From: Bacteroidales bacterium
GTDB taxonomy: Bacteria > Bacteroidota > Bacteroidia > Bacteroidales > F082
Direction: 5' to 3'
Assembly (NCBI GenBank): GCA_017477425.1
Contig: JAFUVT010000016.1
Location: 146,819 to 210,818, forward strand
DNA: 64,000 nucleotides
The position numbers and the translations under genes were made by a program. The notes under the pieces were generated by a model. That model was not told the origin of the DNA, did not search any database, and saw only the letters and a list, made by a program, of their open reading frames with translations. Positions 48,866 to 58,630 of this stretch are shown piece by piece; position 1 is the stretch's first letter; each line of letters begins with the position of its first letter.

Positions 48866-48982
48866 AAGGGATACCTTTCAAAGTATTTTTTTTATCATCC
48901 ATTTATGCTAGTTTGTCAGCGGCAATTTTGTTTAATGAACCCACGGTTCATTATTGCCAAGCTTTGAAAGGGTCCCTTTTTT
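48866..48982 (+). ncRNA. Structured RNA element with terminal T-run
   Basis: Nested stems: AAGGG-x3-CCTTTCAAAG (48866-48883) with CTTTGAAAGG-x2-CCCTT (48962-48978), GGCAAT (48921-48926) with ATTGCC (48953-48958), and AATGAACC/GGTTCATT around a CAC loop (48934-48952). Six T follow. It begins 10 nt after the aspartic protease stop. It may be an elaborate terminator or a stable 3' RNA. Confidence 0.6.
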
Positions 48983-48989
48983 CACACGT

Positions 48990-49026
48990 CGAGAGGCTTC
49001 CAACACGGAGGCCTCTCGTTTTTTTT
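48990..49026 (+). terminator. Intrinsic terminator after the sigma operon
   Basis: CGAGAGGC (48990-48997) pairs with GCCTCTCG (49011-49018), followed by eight T. It isolates the sigma operon from the first giant gene. Confidence 0.9.
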
Positions 49027-49121
49027 CTCGAACCAAGTGGAAAAAGAGGCTCCCATAAGATGCTCATGCCCAACTGAAAAAACCATTCCATGAAAAAAAG
49101 TGGACATTTTTTTCAACGCAA

Positions 49122-49149
49122 GTTATTTTTCCCGTTGGTTTTGCACCTA
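49122..49149 (+). promoter_or_regulatory. Proposed ECF sigma promoter of the first giant gene
   Basis: GTTATTTTT at 49122 and TGCACCTA at 49142, 20 nt apart. The second box continues TATATTGTTGA, like the site at 58219 (TATATAGTTGA). Confidence 0.7.
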
Positions 49150-49286
49150 TATTGTTGATTTGAATAAGTAAGTCGCAAGCGTTGGAGCTCATCATCCCGA
49201 CGATTGCACAACATTAGGTTAATAAAAAAGTGAATAATGAATTGAAATCTATGGTGAATAGAAGGTTAATTGATGATGAAGGTGGA

Positions 49287-49346
49287 GACGCTGTGAAAAG
49301 CAGCGTCTCTATCGACATTTCTTGCCTTCAGCCCCTCAAGAGGGGC
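49287..49346 (+). promoter_or_regulatory. Hairpins in the leader of the first giant gene
   Basis: GAGACGCTG/CAGCGTCTC around TGAAAAG (49287-49311), and GCCCCTC/GAGGGGC (49331-49346). The leader from the proposed promoter to the ATG is about 310 nt. The first hairpin sits where the second giant gene's leader has a terminator. Confidence 0.65.
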
Positions 49347-49460
49347 CGCACCGCTTGTGGCTTGCACTCAACTTCGCATTTGACTGCGTCGGAATTTTCA
49401 GGGACCGACAATTCAAATCATAATCAATTAATTTTTTTACTAACTAATTTTCAAAACATT

Positions 49461-52400
49461 ATGCAAAGGAAAGCAATTTCTTTGGTTTTCTCGCTCCTGC
49501 TCGCCTTCATGGGCGTGGCACGAGCCGATGTTGTGACGATTGGCGAAGGAAGTGGCAGCAATGTCTACCTCCCGACCCGAACGTATTACAACTATTCGCT
49601 GACGCAGCAGCTCTACACTGCTGACGAGATTGGCACTGCTGGAAGCATCAGCAGTATCGCCTTCTACAACTCGGGTACTGAAATGACCCGTAATTTAACG
49701 CTTTATTTGGTCAACACCGACAAGACCGTCTTCTCAGACAACTACGACTGGATTACGGTTTCGGCCAGCGACCAAGTCTTCAGTGGCAGCGTCACCCTGA
49801 CCTCGGGTGCATGGGCTACCATTACGTTTGACACGCCATTCGAATATGATGGCACTTCAAGTTTGGCCGTTGTCGTCGACGACAACACGGGCAGCTATGT
49901 GAACGGCTCCGACTTCCGCGCCGACAACACCTCGCCCAGCCAAGCCCTTTACATCTACAGCGACGGTGTGAACTACGACCCGTTCAACCCGAGCAACTAC
50001 AGCGGTTCACAGCCCTTCATGAAGAACCAAATCCAGCTTGACATCGACGCTTCGGGTGCCGGCGAGCCTGAGTTGGTGCTCTACGAAGGCGAAGAAGTGC
50101 TGGAAAGCATCGACCTGGGCACCCGCCCGATTGGCGCTTGGATGGAGCCTTATCCGCTTCAGTTGAAGAGCGTCGGCATGACCGCCACAGTGACCCACCT
50201 CGACTTCACGCCTGAGGATGGTCTCTTCACGGTGGAAAACGTCACGCTGCCTGTGCAGATCGCCAACAACGAAGCCATCGACTTCGCCATCAGCACCAAC
50301 GGTACTGAAGCCGGCGTCATCGAGCGTCAGTTTGTGGCCATCTACGAAGAAGGCGGCCGCACCGCAGCCATCTGGCCCATCACGGTGGAGTTCTACACGC
50401 CCGCCGTTCCCGATGTGGTGGAACTGCCCTGCGAAGACGCCACCTCGTTCCCCTTCGTGGAAGTGCCTGCCACGGCTCACAATACCACTTTGCACAACGA
50501 CTACCGCATTCCTCCGACCGACATCGAGGATGGCGTTGACGCTGTGTACAAACTCGTCTTCAACCAAGACGTGATGCTGAGCGCCGAAGTCAGCCAAGGC
50601 GAAAACGGCAAAGTGGCCCTCTACACCGAGGACTTCTACGGCCAAGCCGGCCCGATGGTCGACAATGCCTACGTTGGCGCCATGGGCATCGAGCCCAGCC
50701 TCGGCGGCGGCGAACTCACCGTTTTTGACGGCACCGTCACCAACGGCTACGTCCCCGTGGAAGGTAACTTCGCCGACTATTACCAAAAGTGCGAATACGT
50801 GATGCCTGCTGGCAACCTGACCGAAATGACGGGTATGGACATCCAATCGATGACGTTCTACATTTCGTCTGCTGCCACCCAACTTTGGACCTCCACTTGG
50901 ACCGTGTTCATGAAGGAAGTCGGCACCACCGCCATCGATGCCTTCCAAGGCACCACTGGTGCCACCGTAGTGTATGAAGGCACCCTTGATGGCACACAAA
51001 ACGAAATGACGGTGAACTTCAGCACGCCTTACCGCTACAACGGTGGCAACCTGCTGATTGGCTTCTACAGCCTCGCTCCTGCCATGCCTTACACCAGCGC
51101 CTACTTCTACGGCGAGACCGTAACGGGTGCCTGCGTGAGAGGCAGAAACAGCAGCAGCTTGGACGGCGTCACCGCCACGCAACAGAACTTCGTGCCCAAG
51201 ACCACCTTCGTCTATGGCAACCGCACCGACAACCCGATGACGCCCGCTCCGGCCATCGCTACCGGCAGCGCCACCATCGACGGCATGACGGTGACCCCTG
51301 GCACCTATTACCTCGTGGCCTCTTCGACGAGCGACGACTTTGAGGTGACCATCAACTCCGAAGACCTGCCCTGCCCCGTCGCCATCAGCGGCGATGCCCG
51401 CACGCCTATCGACGGCGCCATGGGCCTCGAACCCAATTCGGTTGAACTGACCTGGCAGCTGGGCGAATACACCACCGCTTGGCGTCTGGTGTTCGGCAGC
51501 ACCTATTATCCTCAAGAAGGCCACCCGCAAACCATCATCACCGATTGGTCGACGGAACCCGCCTCCAGCTACACGGTGCACAACCTTTGGAACAACACCC
51601 AATACTTCTGGAGAATTGAGGAAAAGAACGACAACTGCCCCGAAGGCACTGCCAGCGAGACCTGGGGATTCACCACCCACCTCAACGTGCCTCACAACCT
51701 AACCGTCAATGACGATCAAATCTTCGAAGGCGAAACTGTGACCCTGAACTGGAACGCCATCCAAGACCGCACCTATCGTCAATACAGAATCTACAAGGAC
51801 GGCCAACTGATTGGCAGCACCCCCGTCAACCAAGTGGTGACCACCTTCACGGTGCCCGCCAGCGAGCTGACCTACAACATGGGCGGCTATGTCTTCAACG
51901 TGACTGCCGTTTATGACGAAGGCGAATCCGACTTCTCGAACGACGTCATCGTGAAAGTGAGCGGCTACAGCAACGCCACCGGCATCAACGGTTACGTTTG
52001 GGAACAAGACGGCACCACCGGCATCCAAGGCGCACACGTCACCATCACGGGTACCGACGAATTTGGCGACGAGCACATCTACAACGCCACCACGGGCGCC
52101 AACGGTTACTACAACGTGCGCGTCTATGTGGGTAACTACACCAACGCCGTGGCCACCCTCGACGGTTACCAAGAGACCACCACGGTTCACCCGTTGCCCT
52201 TCGACGTTGCCCTCAACGGACAAGTGAACGACGTGAACTTCATCATGGACGAAAACTTCGACCCCGTCTGCGGTGTGTTCGCCGAATACTATCCCGACAG
52301 CCTGGATCCTGAATCACCTTACGTGAAGGTGTACTGGGGCTGCGGCTTCGCTGGCGAAGGCATCATTGAGGACTTCGAGACCGGCGACTTCAGCAAGTTT

Positions 52401-55400
52401 GATTGGCAACTGGACGGTGCTTATCCCTGGAGCATCACCACCAACAATCCTTACGAAGGCGAATACTGCATGAAGAGCGGCGGCGCTGGCGTGCAAAACG
52501 TCAACTCCGAGATGAGCGTCACCGTGGAAATCCCGACGGACGGTCTGGTCAGCTTCTATGGCAAGATTTCGTCGGAAGACGGCTGGGACATCGGCCATTT
52601 CTTCATCGACGGCCTGCAAATGGCCAACTACACCGGCAACGGCAGCTGGGGCGAGCGCAAGTTCAACGTCACCGCTGGCACGCACACCTTCAAGTGGAGC
52701 TACACCAAGGATGGCGTCGACCTCGACCCGACCTATGACGACTGCTTCTATGTCGACTACATCAACTTCTGCAAGCAACCCGAACCTGCCCAACCTGGCT
52801 GGTTGTACTACGACGACGGCGCTGTTGTCGATGCCATCGGCACCACCAGCGGCGACCCGTTCTACTGGGGCGTCAAGTTCCCGATGACTGGCTACAACGG
52901 CTACACCCTGACCAAGGTCAGCATGTACGACTACAACCCGTTCACCGGCCAAGTGATGATCTACCAAGGCGGCGCCAGCGCTCCGCAAACCCTGATGACC
53001 TCGCAGAACGTGAGCTTCACTGGCTCGCAAGAGTTCGTTGAAATCACCCTCAACCAAGCTGTGACCATCGATCCTTCGCAGCCGCTGTGGATTGTGATGT
53101 ACAAGCAAACCGCTCCTGAGGCCTACGTGGCTTCGGCCTGCAACGACACGGGCGACCCGAACGGCCGCTGGGTCTCGCTTGACGGCAGCGCTTGGGAAGA
53201 CATCATGGATTCCGGCCTCTCCTACACCTGGATGCTCCGTGGCTATGTGACCAACGGCGCCAAGGGCGAAACGCTGGTGGCTGGCAACAACTACAGTGTT
53301 TCGGGCAAGGACAACGCTCCTGTTTCCATCGTGAAGGCTCCTCGCGTGAGAGGCGAAGCTCCGAAGAGCGTGTTTGCCACTTCGGGCCATGCCAAGACGC
53401 ACGAAGTTGGCGTTCCTGAGAGAAGCGGCGCCACCCGTAGCCTGCACCACTACAACATCTATCGTACGCACTGCTACAACGACGGTCCTTACACCGCTGA
53501 GAACACCGTCCTGCTGGCCACCAACTGGCCTGGCGACACCATCTACATCGACGTGGAATGGGCCGACCTCGAACCTGGCATCTACAAGTGGGGCGTGGGT
53601 TGCGTTTATGCTGGCAACCGTGGCGAACTCCGCGAGAGCGAAATCGCTTGGGGCGAACCTATGAACATCAACAGCGGCAAGCTCGTGACCGAAAAGCAAC
53701 CTGCTCCGTCGGCTGACAATAACCGCAAGCCTTTGAACCACGCCACCGTGACACCCGACCAGATGCGCGCCGCCCTCAACGACCGCAGCAGCGACATCTA
53801 CGCCACGTGCAACTATGGCTTTAACTATGTGGACGGCTACTACTGGCCCGAAGGCATCATCAGCTTCAACTCGGCCAACCCAGCCAACTACACGGCCATC
53901 AACACCGCCTTCACCGCTGGCTACGGCCTCGACATCGTTGACGGCTACATTTATAGCTGCAACGACTACACGATGTACAAGTTCGATATGAACGGCAACC
54001 AAATCGCCAGCTATCCGACCAACGTCGACCTGCGCGAAGGTACTTACGACTTCACCACCAACACGATGTATGCCATCGAAGGCTACAACCTGTACACCAT
54101 CGACCTCAATAGTGGCGCTCTGACCACTGTGGGCACGATGGACTACAACATGGTGACCTTGGCCTGCAACGCTGCTGGTCAGCTCTATGCCATCAGCAAC
54201 ACCAATGGCAGCGGTGCCGCTTCGCTCTACACTGTGGACAAGAACACCGCCGCTTGCACCCTCGTTGGCTCGACGGGCATGGTGACGCAATATGCCCAAG
54301 CCATGTCGTTCGACCGCGCCACGGGTGACCTCTTCTGGTGCCACACCACCGCCGACAGCGACGACTTCGCTCAAGTCAATCCTGCCACGGGTGCTGCCAC
54401 CACCATCCTGGCTGGCACTGGCGAACTCTGCGGCATGTTCATCCCGACGGCCTCTGGTCCTACGCCTCCCACACCTCCGACTCCGACGCCTGGCAGCAAC
54501 ATCAACGAACTGGCCGAGCCTCGCGAGAGCGAGACCATCTGGTCCAACTGCCTCGAAAAGGGCATGAACCTCGGCGAAGGCCTGGTTGACATCACCGTGT
54601 TGCTCAACAGCGCCGACAGCCCGGAAGGCACCACCGTCAGCTTCACTAACCTGAACGAAAATGAACAAGCCGAACACCCGATGGCCTCTGTCACCTTGGA
54701 CGGCACCGGCTTCTACAGCTGGGATCTGTTCCGCAAGGGCGACTACGTCGTCACCATCGAGGAAGAAGGCTACTACCCGATCACCGACACCGTGAGCATC
54801 TGGGGCGAAACCCACATGCGCTATGTGATGACCGAAATCATCTACGGTGTGAACAACCTCTACGTGAGCCGCACTGGTTGGGCCATGTGGGAAGGCCATG
54901 GCGACATGCCGACGCCCACCCCGCCCACTCCGCCTACACCTCCGACTCCTGGCGACAATGCCGTTGTTGTGCTGAATGTCCCGACCGACATTTGGGGTGA
55001 TGGTTCTGGCTATCAGATGCTGATCGATGCTGACCATAACACCTATGGCACCATCATCGACCCGTATTACACCTACGACCAACTCGCCAGCGACTACAAC
55101 GAGTTCGAGTATCTCATCCCCGAAAACGCCGATTGCAACATCAATGCCAACAACATCGTCATCTACAATTCGGTTTCGATTGAGATTCCTGCTGGCATCT
55201 ACGACTATGCCATCGTCAACCCCGACAACTACAGCGCCATTTGGTTCGCTCCGGACGGCTGCGATGATGACTACGAATTTGAAGCTGGCAAGGTTTACAC
55301 CTTCAACGTCGTTGCCAACCCCTCTGGTGGCGACCAAGTCAACCTCGTCATTACCGACCGCAGCGGCAGAAGCATCGCTGGCACGAAGAATGTCACTGTT

Positions 55401-58142
55401 GCCCAAGCCATGACGCGTCCTGCCACTGAAGCCAGTGCCAACGACCGTCACCTCGAATATTATAAGGTGATGTGCACCAGCATCGACGGCGAGCCTATCT
55501 TCAACGCCAACACCGTGCATCCGTTCTGCCAAGTGGCCACCGACGAACTCGTCGAAGGCGACTACTACATCTGCAAGGTCGCTGCCGTCTACTCGACCGG
55601 CATGAGCGACTGGACCGAATGCCTGTGGCAATACGAAAGCTGCGAGAACTACGCTGGCACCGTCAACGGTATCGAAGTGGACGGCACCACCGTCAGCTGG
55701 GAGTATCCTAACGGCGGCGTAACGCCTCCTGTTCCTCCGGTTCCGGGCGACGTGGCCGAAATCGTGCTGAGCGTCCCGAGCGACATCTGGGGCGACGGTT
55801 CTGGCTATCAGATGCTGCTCGATGCCGATGCCACCATGTACGCGCAACTGGCTGCCGTCAACTATTTCGATGAGATTGGTAGCTTCGACGGTTTCGAGTA
55901 CACGATTCCTGAGAACGCCGACTATGGCATCAACCCGACCAACATCGTCATCAACAACAGCGTGACCATCGAAGTGCCTGCCGGCACCTACGACTACGCC
56001 ATCATCAACCCCGACAAGGTCGGCACCATCTGGTTTGCCGCTGCCGGCAATGTTGAGAGCAAAGGCGACGACATGGTTTACGAAGCTGGCAAGCGTTACA
56101 CCTACACGGTGAGTGCTAGTGGCACTGGCGATGCTGTCAACCTGACCATCACCGACAGAAACGGCAGAACCTATCAACCTGCCATGCCGAGCAACCATAT
56201 CGCCACTGTGGTTCGCACCGCAAGCAACCGCGACGGCCAATGGTACTACTACGACAACGGCAGCAACGACGACGGCGTCGGTTTGGGCGGTGGCAGCACC
56301 AACTTCTACTGGGGCATCAGATTCCCTGGCGGTAGCTACACTGGCAACAGCCTGACCAAGGTCGCTTACTACGACTTCACAGCCCACACGGGTAACGTGC
56401 TCGTCTACCAAGGCGGCAACGGCAACGCCACGCCTGGCACCTTGCTCTACACGCAGCCTTACACCGTGAACGGTACTGAAACCTACATCGAAATCGCTAT
56501 GGCGGCTCCTGTGGCCATCGATGCCACGCAAGACCTCTGGGTCGTGATGCAAAGCACCACGCCTGGCTACACTGCCTCCATCGACGACAGCGGCGTGAGC
56601 ACGCCCGACGGTTGCCTCGTCTCGTCCGACGGCACTTCCTACTCACCGATCAACGTGGCCTCTGGCGGCGCACTGGTGGGCAACTGGAACCTCCGTGCCT
56701 ACATCGAGTCTGGTAGCGGTCCTGTGCCTCCGACGCCTGGCGAAAGCAACGTCATCGGCGCCATGGTGTTCCTGAACGGCGAATGGGAAGCCTTCGTGCC
56801 TTACCCGACCAACAGCTACACCTTCGACCAAGCCGGCGACTACTGCGTCCGCATGGTCTACGACGGTGACGCCGAACTGCCCGACAACAACTACTACTAC
56901 GCCATGAGCTGCGAAGAGTGCACCGAGGCTCCCGCTTGCGAAAGCGACATCGAAATCCACGGCGAAGCCCTCACCGCCACCGACCAATCCAAGATCTGGT
57001 GGGGCGAAGCTCCGGCCATGGACGAATGGTTCACCTACGCTCCTGAAGAGCTTCAGTATGTGGGTGGCGTTGGTGTCGACTCCACGGGCTCCATCCCGTA
57101 CTACATCGGTTGCATGTATCCTGCCGCCATGCTGGCTGACTACGTCGGTGGCTACATCGACGAGGTGTCATACATCGACGGTGGCGAACCCGACATGGCT
57201 GGCAACATCGAGATCCAAGTCTACCTCGGCGGCGATGGCCAACCTGGTACGCTCGTCTCGACGACCTCGACTGTCCTCAACAGTAACGAACCCGCACTCG
57301 TCTCCACCGTTCTCGACACGCCCGTCCTCATCGACGGTACGCAGAACGTTTGGGTGATGTTCTACTGCCCCGCCTTCGAAGGTCCGGCTGCCATGCCGCT
57401 CATCGAAGACTGCGGCGACCCGAACTCCGGATGGATGGGTGCCATGGGTATGTGGTTCACCTTGAACGGCCAAGGCATTCCTTACTCCTATGCTGAAATC
57501 GTCCACGTGGGCGGCGGCGCCAAGTCGGGCTACCTCGCCAACAACAGCCAAATCGGTGGCCAAGCTCAGTTTGAGATGGGCAACAGAAGCGGCAACGTCA
57601 ACGTGTTCTCGGTCGAGCCCAAGAGCTTCAACATCGGCAGACTCATTAACCGCTACGACTCTGACGTGGTGAAGTACAACATCTACCGTTCGACCGAAGC
57701 CACCTCGGGTTACGAACTGATTGGTTCGCTCGACTACGTGGAAGGCCAGACCTACTACGAGTACATCGACACGCCTGCCACCAGCGGTGACTACTACTAC
57801 CGCGTGCGCACGGTGTATGCCGACGGTTGCGAATCGGTGCCCGCCCTCAACGCCGACAACCACGATGAGAACTACGTCCTCGTCGCCGTCAACGTGGGTG
57901 TGAACGAGAACAACGACAACGTCGCCCTGTTCCCGAACCCGACCAACGGCAACATCACCATCCAAGCTGAAGGCATGAGCCACATCACTGTGGTGAGCGT
58001 CCTCGGTCAGGTGGTGTATGACGCCAACGTCAACGCCAATGAGCTGGTCCTCAACATGGCTCAGTTCAACGCTGGCATGTACATGGTCCGCATTAGCACC
58101 GAAAATGGTGTCGTTGTGAAACGCGTCACTGTCATGCAATAA
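49461..58142 (+). CDS. Giant T9SS-secreted multidomain adhesin-like protein
   Basis: A 2893-residue surface protein, signal peptide MQRKAISLVFSLLLAFMGVARA. In order: IGEG...YYNY beta module (about 22-200), pre-FN3-like (200-325), further beta modules, FN3 (about 740-832), carboxypeptidase-regulatory-like GYVWEQDGTTGIQGAHVTI (841-910), choice-of-anchor J (967-1107), a YYDDG-type module (about 1113-1270), Thr/Pro linkers (about 1667-1680, 1816-1830), two gingipain-type DUF2436 domains (DIWGDGSGYQMLIDADHN, about 1834-1970 and 2099-2233), more YYDDG/FN3 modules, and a T9SS sorting domain (FPNPTNGNITIQAEGM). No protease motif seen. The frame is open from 49230, but the signal peptide fixes the start. 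Role: adhesion or ligand binding (inference). Confidence 0.92.
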   Translation: MQRKAISLVFSLLLAFMGVARADVVTIGEGSGSNVYLPTRTYYNYSLTQQLYTADEIGTAGSISSIAFYNSGTEMTRNLTLYLVNTDKTVFSDNYDWITVSASDQVFSGSVTLTSGAWATITFDTPFEYDGTSSLAVVVDDNTGSYVNGSDFRADNTSPSQALYIYSDGVNYDPFNPSNYSGSQPFMKNQIQLDIDASGAGEPELVLYEGEEVLESIDLGTRPIGAWMEPYPLQLKSVGMTATVTHLDFTPEDGLFTVENVTLPVQIANNEAIDFAISTNGTEAGVIERQFVAIYEEGGRTAAIWPITVEFYTPAVPDVVELPCEDATSFPFVEVPATAHNTTLHNDYRIPPTDIEDGVDAVYKLVFNQDVMLSAEVSQGENGKVALYTEDFYGQAGPMVDNAYVGAMGIEPSLGGGELTVFDGTVTNGYVPVEGNFADYYQKCEYVMPAGNLTEMTGMDIQSMTFYISSAATQLWTSTWTVFMKEVGTTAIDAFQGTTGATVVYEGTLDGTQNEMTVNFSTPYRYNGGNLLIGFYSLAPAMPYTSAYFYGETVTGACVRGRNSSSLDGVTATQQNFVPKTTFVYGNRTDNPMTPAPAIATGSATIDGMTVTPGTYYLVASSTSDDFEVTINSEDLPCPVAISGDARTPIDGAMGLEPNSVELTWQLGEYTTAWRLVFGSTYYPQEGHPQTIITDWSTEPASSYTVHNLWNNTQYFWRIEEKNDNCPEGTASETWGFTTHLNVPHNLTVNDDQIFEGETVTLNWNAIQDRTYRQYRIYKDGQLIGSTPVNQVVTTFTVPASELTYNMGGYVFNVTAVYDEGESDFSNDVIVKVSGYSNATGINGYVWEQDGTTGIQGAHVTITGTDEFGDEHIYNATTGANGYYNVRVYVGNYTNAVATLDGYQETTTVHPLPFDVALNGQVNDVNFIMDENFDPVCGVFAEYYPDSLDPESPYVKVYWGCGFAGEGIIEDFETGDFSKFDWQLDGAYPWSITTNNPYEGEYCMKSGGAGVQNVNSEMSVTVEIPTDGLVSFYGKISSEDGWDIGHFFIDGLQMANYTGNGSWGERKFNVTAGTHTFKWSYTKDGVDLDPTYDDCFYVDYINFCKQPEPAQPGWLYYDDGAVVDAIGTTSGDPFYWGVKFPMTGYNGYTLTKVSMYDYNPFTGQVMIYQGGASAPQTLMTSQNVSFTGSQEFVEITLNQAVTIDPSQPLWIVMYKQTAPEAYVASACNDTGDPNGRWVSLDGSAWEDIMDSGLSYTWMLRGYVTNGAKGETLVAGNNYSVSGKDNAPVSIVKAPRVRGEAPKSVFATSGHAKTHEVGVPERSGATRSLHHYNIYRTHCYNDGPYTAENTVLLATNWPGDTIYIDVEWADLEPGIYKWGVGCVYAGNRGELRESEIAWGEPMNINSGKLVTEKQPAPSADNNRKPLNHATVTPDQMRAALNDRSSDIYATCNYGFNYVDGYYWPEGIISFNSANPANYTAINTAFTAGYGLDIVDGYIYSCNDYTMYKFDMNGNQIASYPTNVDLREGTYDFTTNTMYAIEGYNLYTIDLNSGALTTVGTMDYNMVTLACNAAGQLYAISNTNGSGAASLYTVDKNTAACTLVGSTGMVTQYAQAMSFDRATGDLFWCHTTADSDDFAQVNPATGAATTILAGTGELCGMFIPTASGPTPPTPPTPTPGSNINELAEPRESETIWSNCLEKGMNLGEGLVDITVLLNSADSPEGTTVSFTNLNENEQAEHPMASVTLDGTGFYSWDLFRKGDYVVTIEEEGYYPITDTVSIWGETHMRYVMTEIIYGVNNLYVSRTGWAMWEGHGDMPTPTPPTPPTPPTPGDNAVVVLNVPTDIWGDGSGYQMLIDADHNTYGTIIDPYYTYDQLASDYNEFEYLIPENADCNINANNIVIYNSVSIEIPAGIYDYAIVNPDNYSAIWFAPDGCDDDYEFEAGKVYTFNVVANPSGGDQVNLVITDRSGRSIAGTKNVTVAQAMTRPATEASANDRHLEYYKVMCTSIDGEPIFNANTVHPFCQVATDELVEGDYYICKVAAVYSTGMSDWTECLWQYESCENYAGTVNGIEVDGTTVSWEYPNGGVTPPVPPVPGDVAEIVLSVPSDIWGDGSGYQMLLDADATMYAQLAAVNYFDEIGSFDGFEYTIPENADYGINPTNIVINNSVTIEVPAGTYDYAIINPDKVGTIWFAAAGNVESKGDDMVYEAGKRYTYTVSASGTGDAVNLTITDRNGRTYQPAMPSNHIATVVRTASNRDGQWYYYDNGSNDDGVGLGGGSTNFYWGIRFPGGSYTGNSLTKVAYYDFTAHTGNVLVYQGGNGNATPGTLLYTQPYTVNGTETYIEIAMAAPVAIDATQDLWVVMQSTTPGYTASIDDSGVSTPDGCLVSSDGTSYSPINVASGGALVGNWNLRAYIESGSGPVPPTPGESNVIGAMVFLNGEWEAFVPYPTNSYTFDQAGDYCVRMVYDGDAELPDNNYYYAMSCEECTEAPACESDIEIHGEALTATDQSKIWWGEAPAMDEWFTYAPEELQYVGGVGVDSTGSIPYYIGCMYPAAMLADYVGGYIDEVSYIDGGEPDMAGNIEIQVYLGGDGQPGTLVSTTSTVLNSNEPALVSTVLDTPVLIDGTQNVWVMFYCPAFEGPAAMPLIEDCGDPNSGWMGAMGMWFTLNGQGIPYSYAEIVHVGGGAKSGYLANNSQIGGQAQFEMGNRSGNVNVFSVEPKSFNIGRLINRYDSDVVKYNIYRSTEATSGYELIGSLDYVEGQTYYEYIDTPATSGDYYYRVRTVYADGCESVPALNADNHDENYVLVAVNVGVNENNDNVALFPNPTNGNITIQAEGMSHITVVSVLGQVVYDANVNANELVLNMAQFNAGMYMVRISTENGVVVKRVTVMQ

Positions 58143-58167
58143 TCAGGATTGATTCCTGAAAAAAAGG

Positions 58168-58200
58168 GAGGCGACCCAAACGGGTCGCCTCTTTTTTTTT
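58168..58200 (+). terminator. Intrinsic terminator of the first giant gene
   Basis: Perfect stem GAGGCGACCC (58168-58177) / GGGTCGCCTC (58182-58191), 4-nt loop, followed by nine T. Confidence 0.95.
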
Positions 58201-58218
58201 GGATTATTATTCCACTCC

Positions 58219-58246
58219 GTTATTTTTTCCAAGATTCATGCACCTA
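58219..58246 (+). promoter_or_regulatory. Proposed ECF sigma promoter of the second giant gene
   Basis: GTTATTTTTT at 58219 and TGCACCTA at 58239, 20 nt apart, followed by TATAGTTGA as at 49150. Confidence 0.7.
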
Positions 58247-58333
58247 TATAGTTGACTTTTAATCATCACATAATGGTTGAGTCCCCCTGGCGTGATGCCC
58301 CGGGCTTAGTTAATAAATAAGTAATAAGTAGAG

Positions 58334-58370
58334 AAGATGGGAAGCCTAAAAGCCTTCCCTTCTTTTTTTT
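58334..58370 (+). terminator. Terminator-like hairpin inside the leader of the second giant gene
   Basis: GGGAAG (58339-58344) pairs with CTTCCC (58354-58359), the stem is extended by AAGA/TCTT outside one mismatch, and eight T follow. It lies about 90 nt after the promoter motif and 260 nt before the ATG, so it would end a short RNA or act as an attenuator. Confidence 0.75.
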
Positions 58371-58630
58371 ACGGGAAGACGGGGGTTAAGTCCTATAAAT
58401 CCACTATTTACGTCCTACAAATCCAAAAATCGACTAAGGGTAAAATATCATGAATCCGTCTTTAAAGTGTAATTACATTTTAAATGCATTTTAATAGTTT
58501 TAATTCGGAATCAGCCCATTGGTATTTAGCCAATGACAACAAGAAAAATAGTTCGAAGAGCGGCGCAAGCCGTTCGGGTAAGCTATTCATTTTTCAATTC
58601 ACATTTTTATTAACTAATTTCTTACACATT
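58371..58630. other. Distal leader of the second giant gene
   Basis: No gene is supported. It contains an ATTGG/CCAAT hairpin (58518-58535) and a GGC-GCAA-GCC hairpin near 58560. The sequence just before the ATG (ACTAATTT...ACATTATGCAAA) matches that of the first giant gene. No second promoter was recognised. Confidence 0.5.

Noticed and set aside
49230..49460. N-terminal extension of the first giant protein
   Set aside because: In frame but hydrophilic and followed by a perfect signal peptide at 49461; the second giant gene has the same start context there.
52314..56552. A 1412-codon open frame antisense to the first giant gene
   Set aside because: The low-complexity VVA/DG-rich translation mirrors the repetitive sense gene; no start signal or family features.
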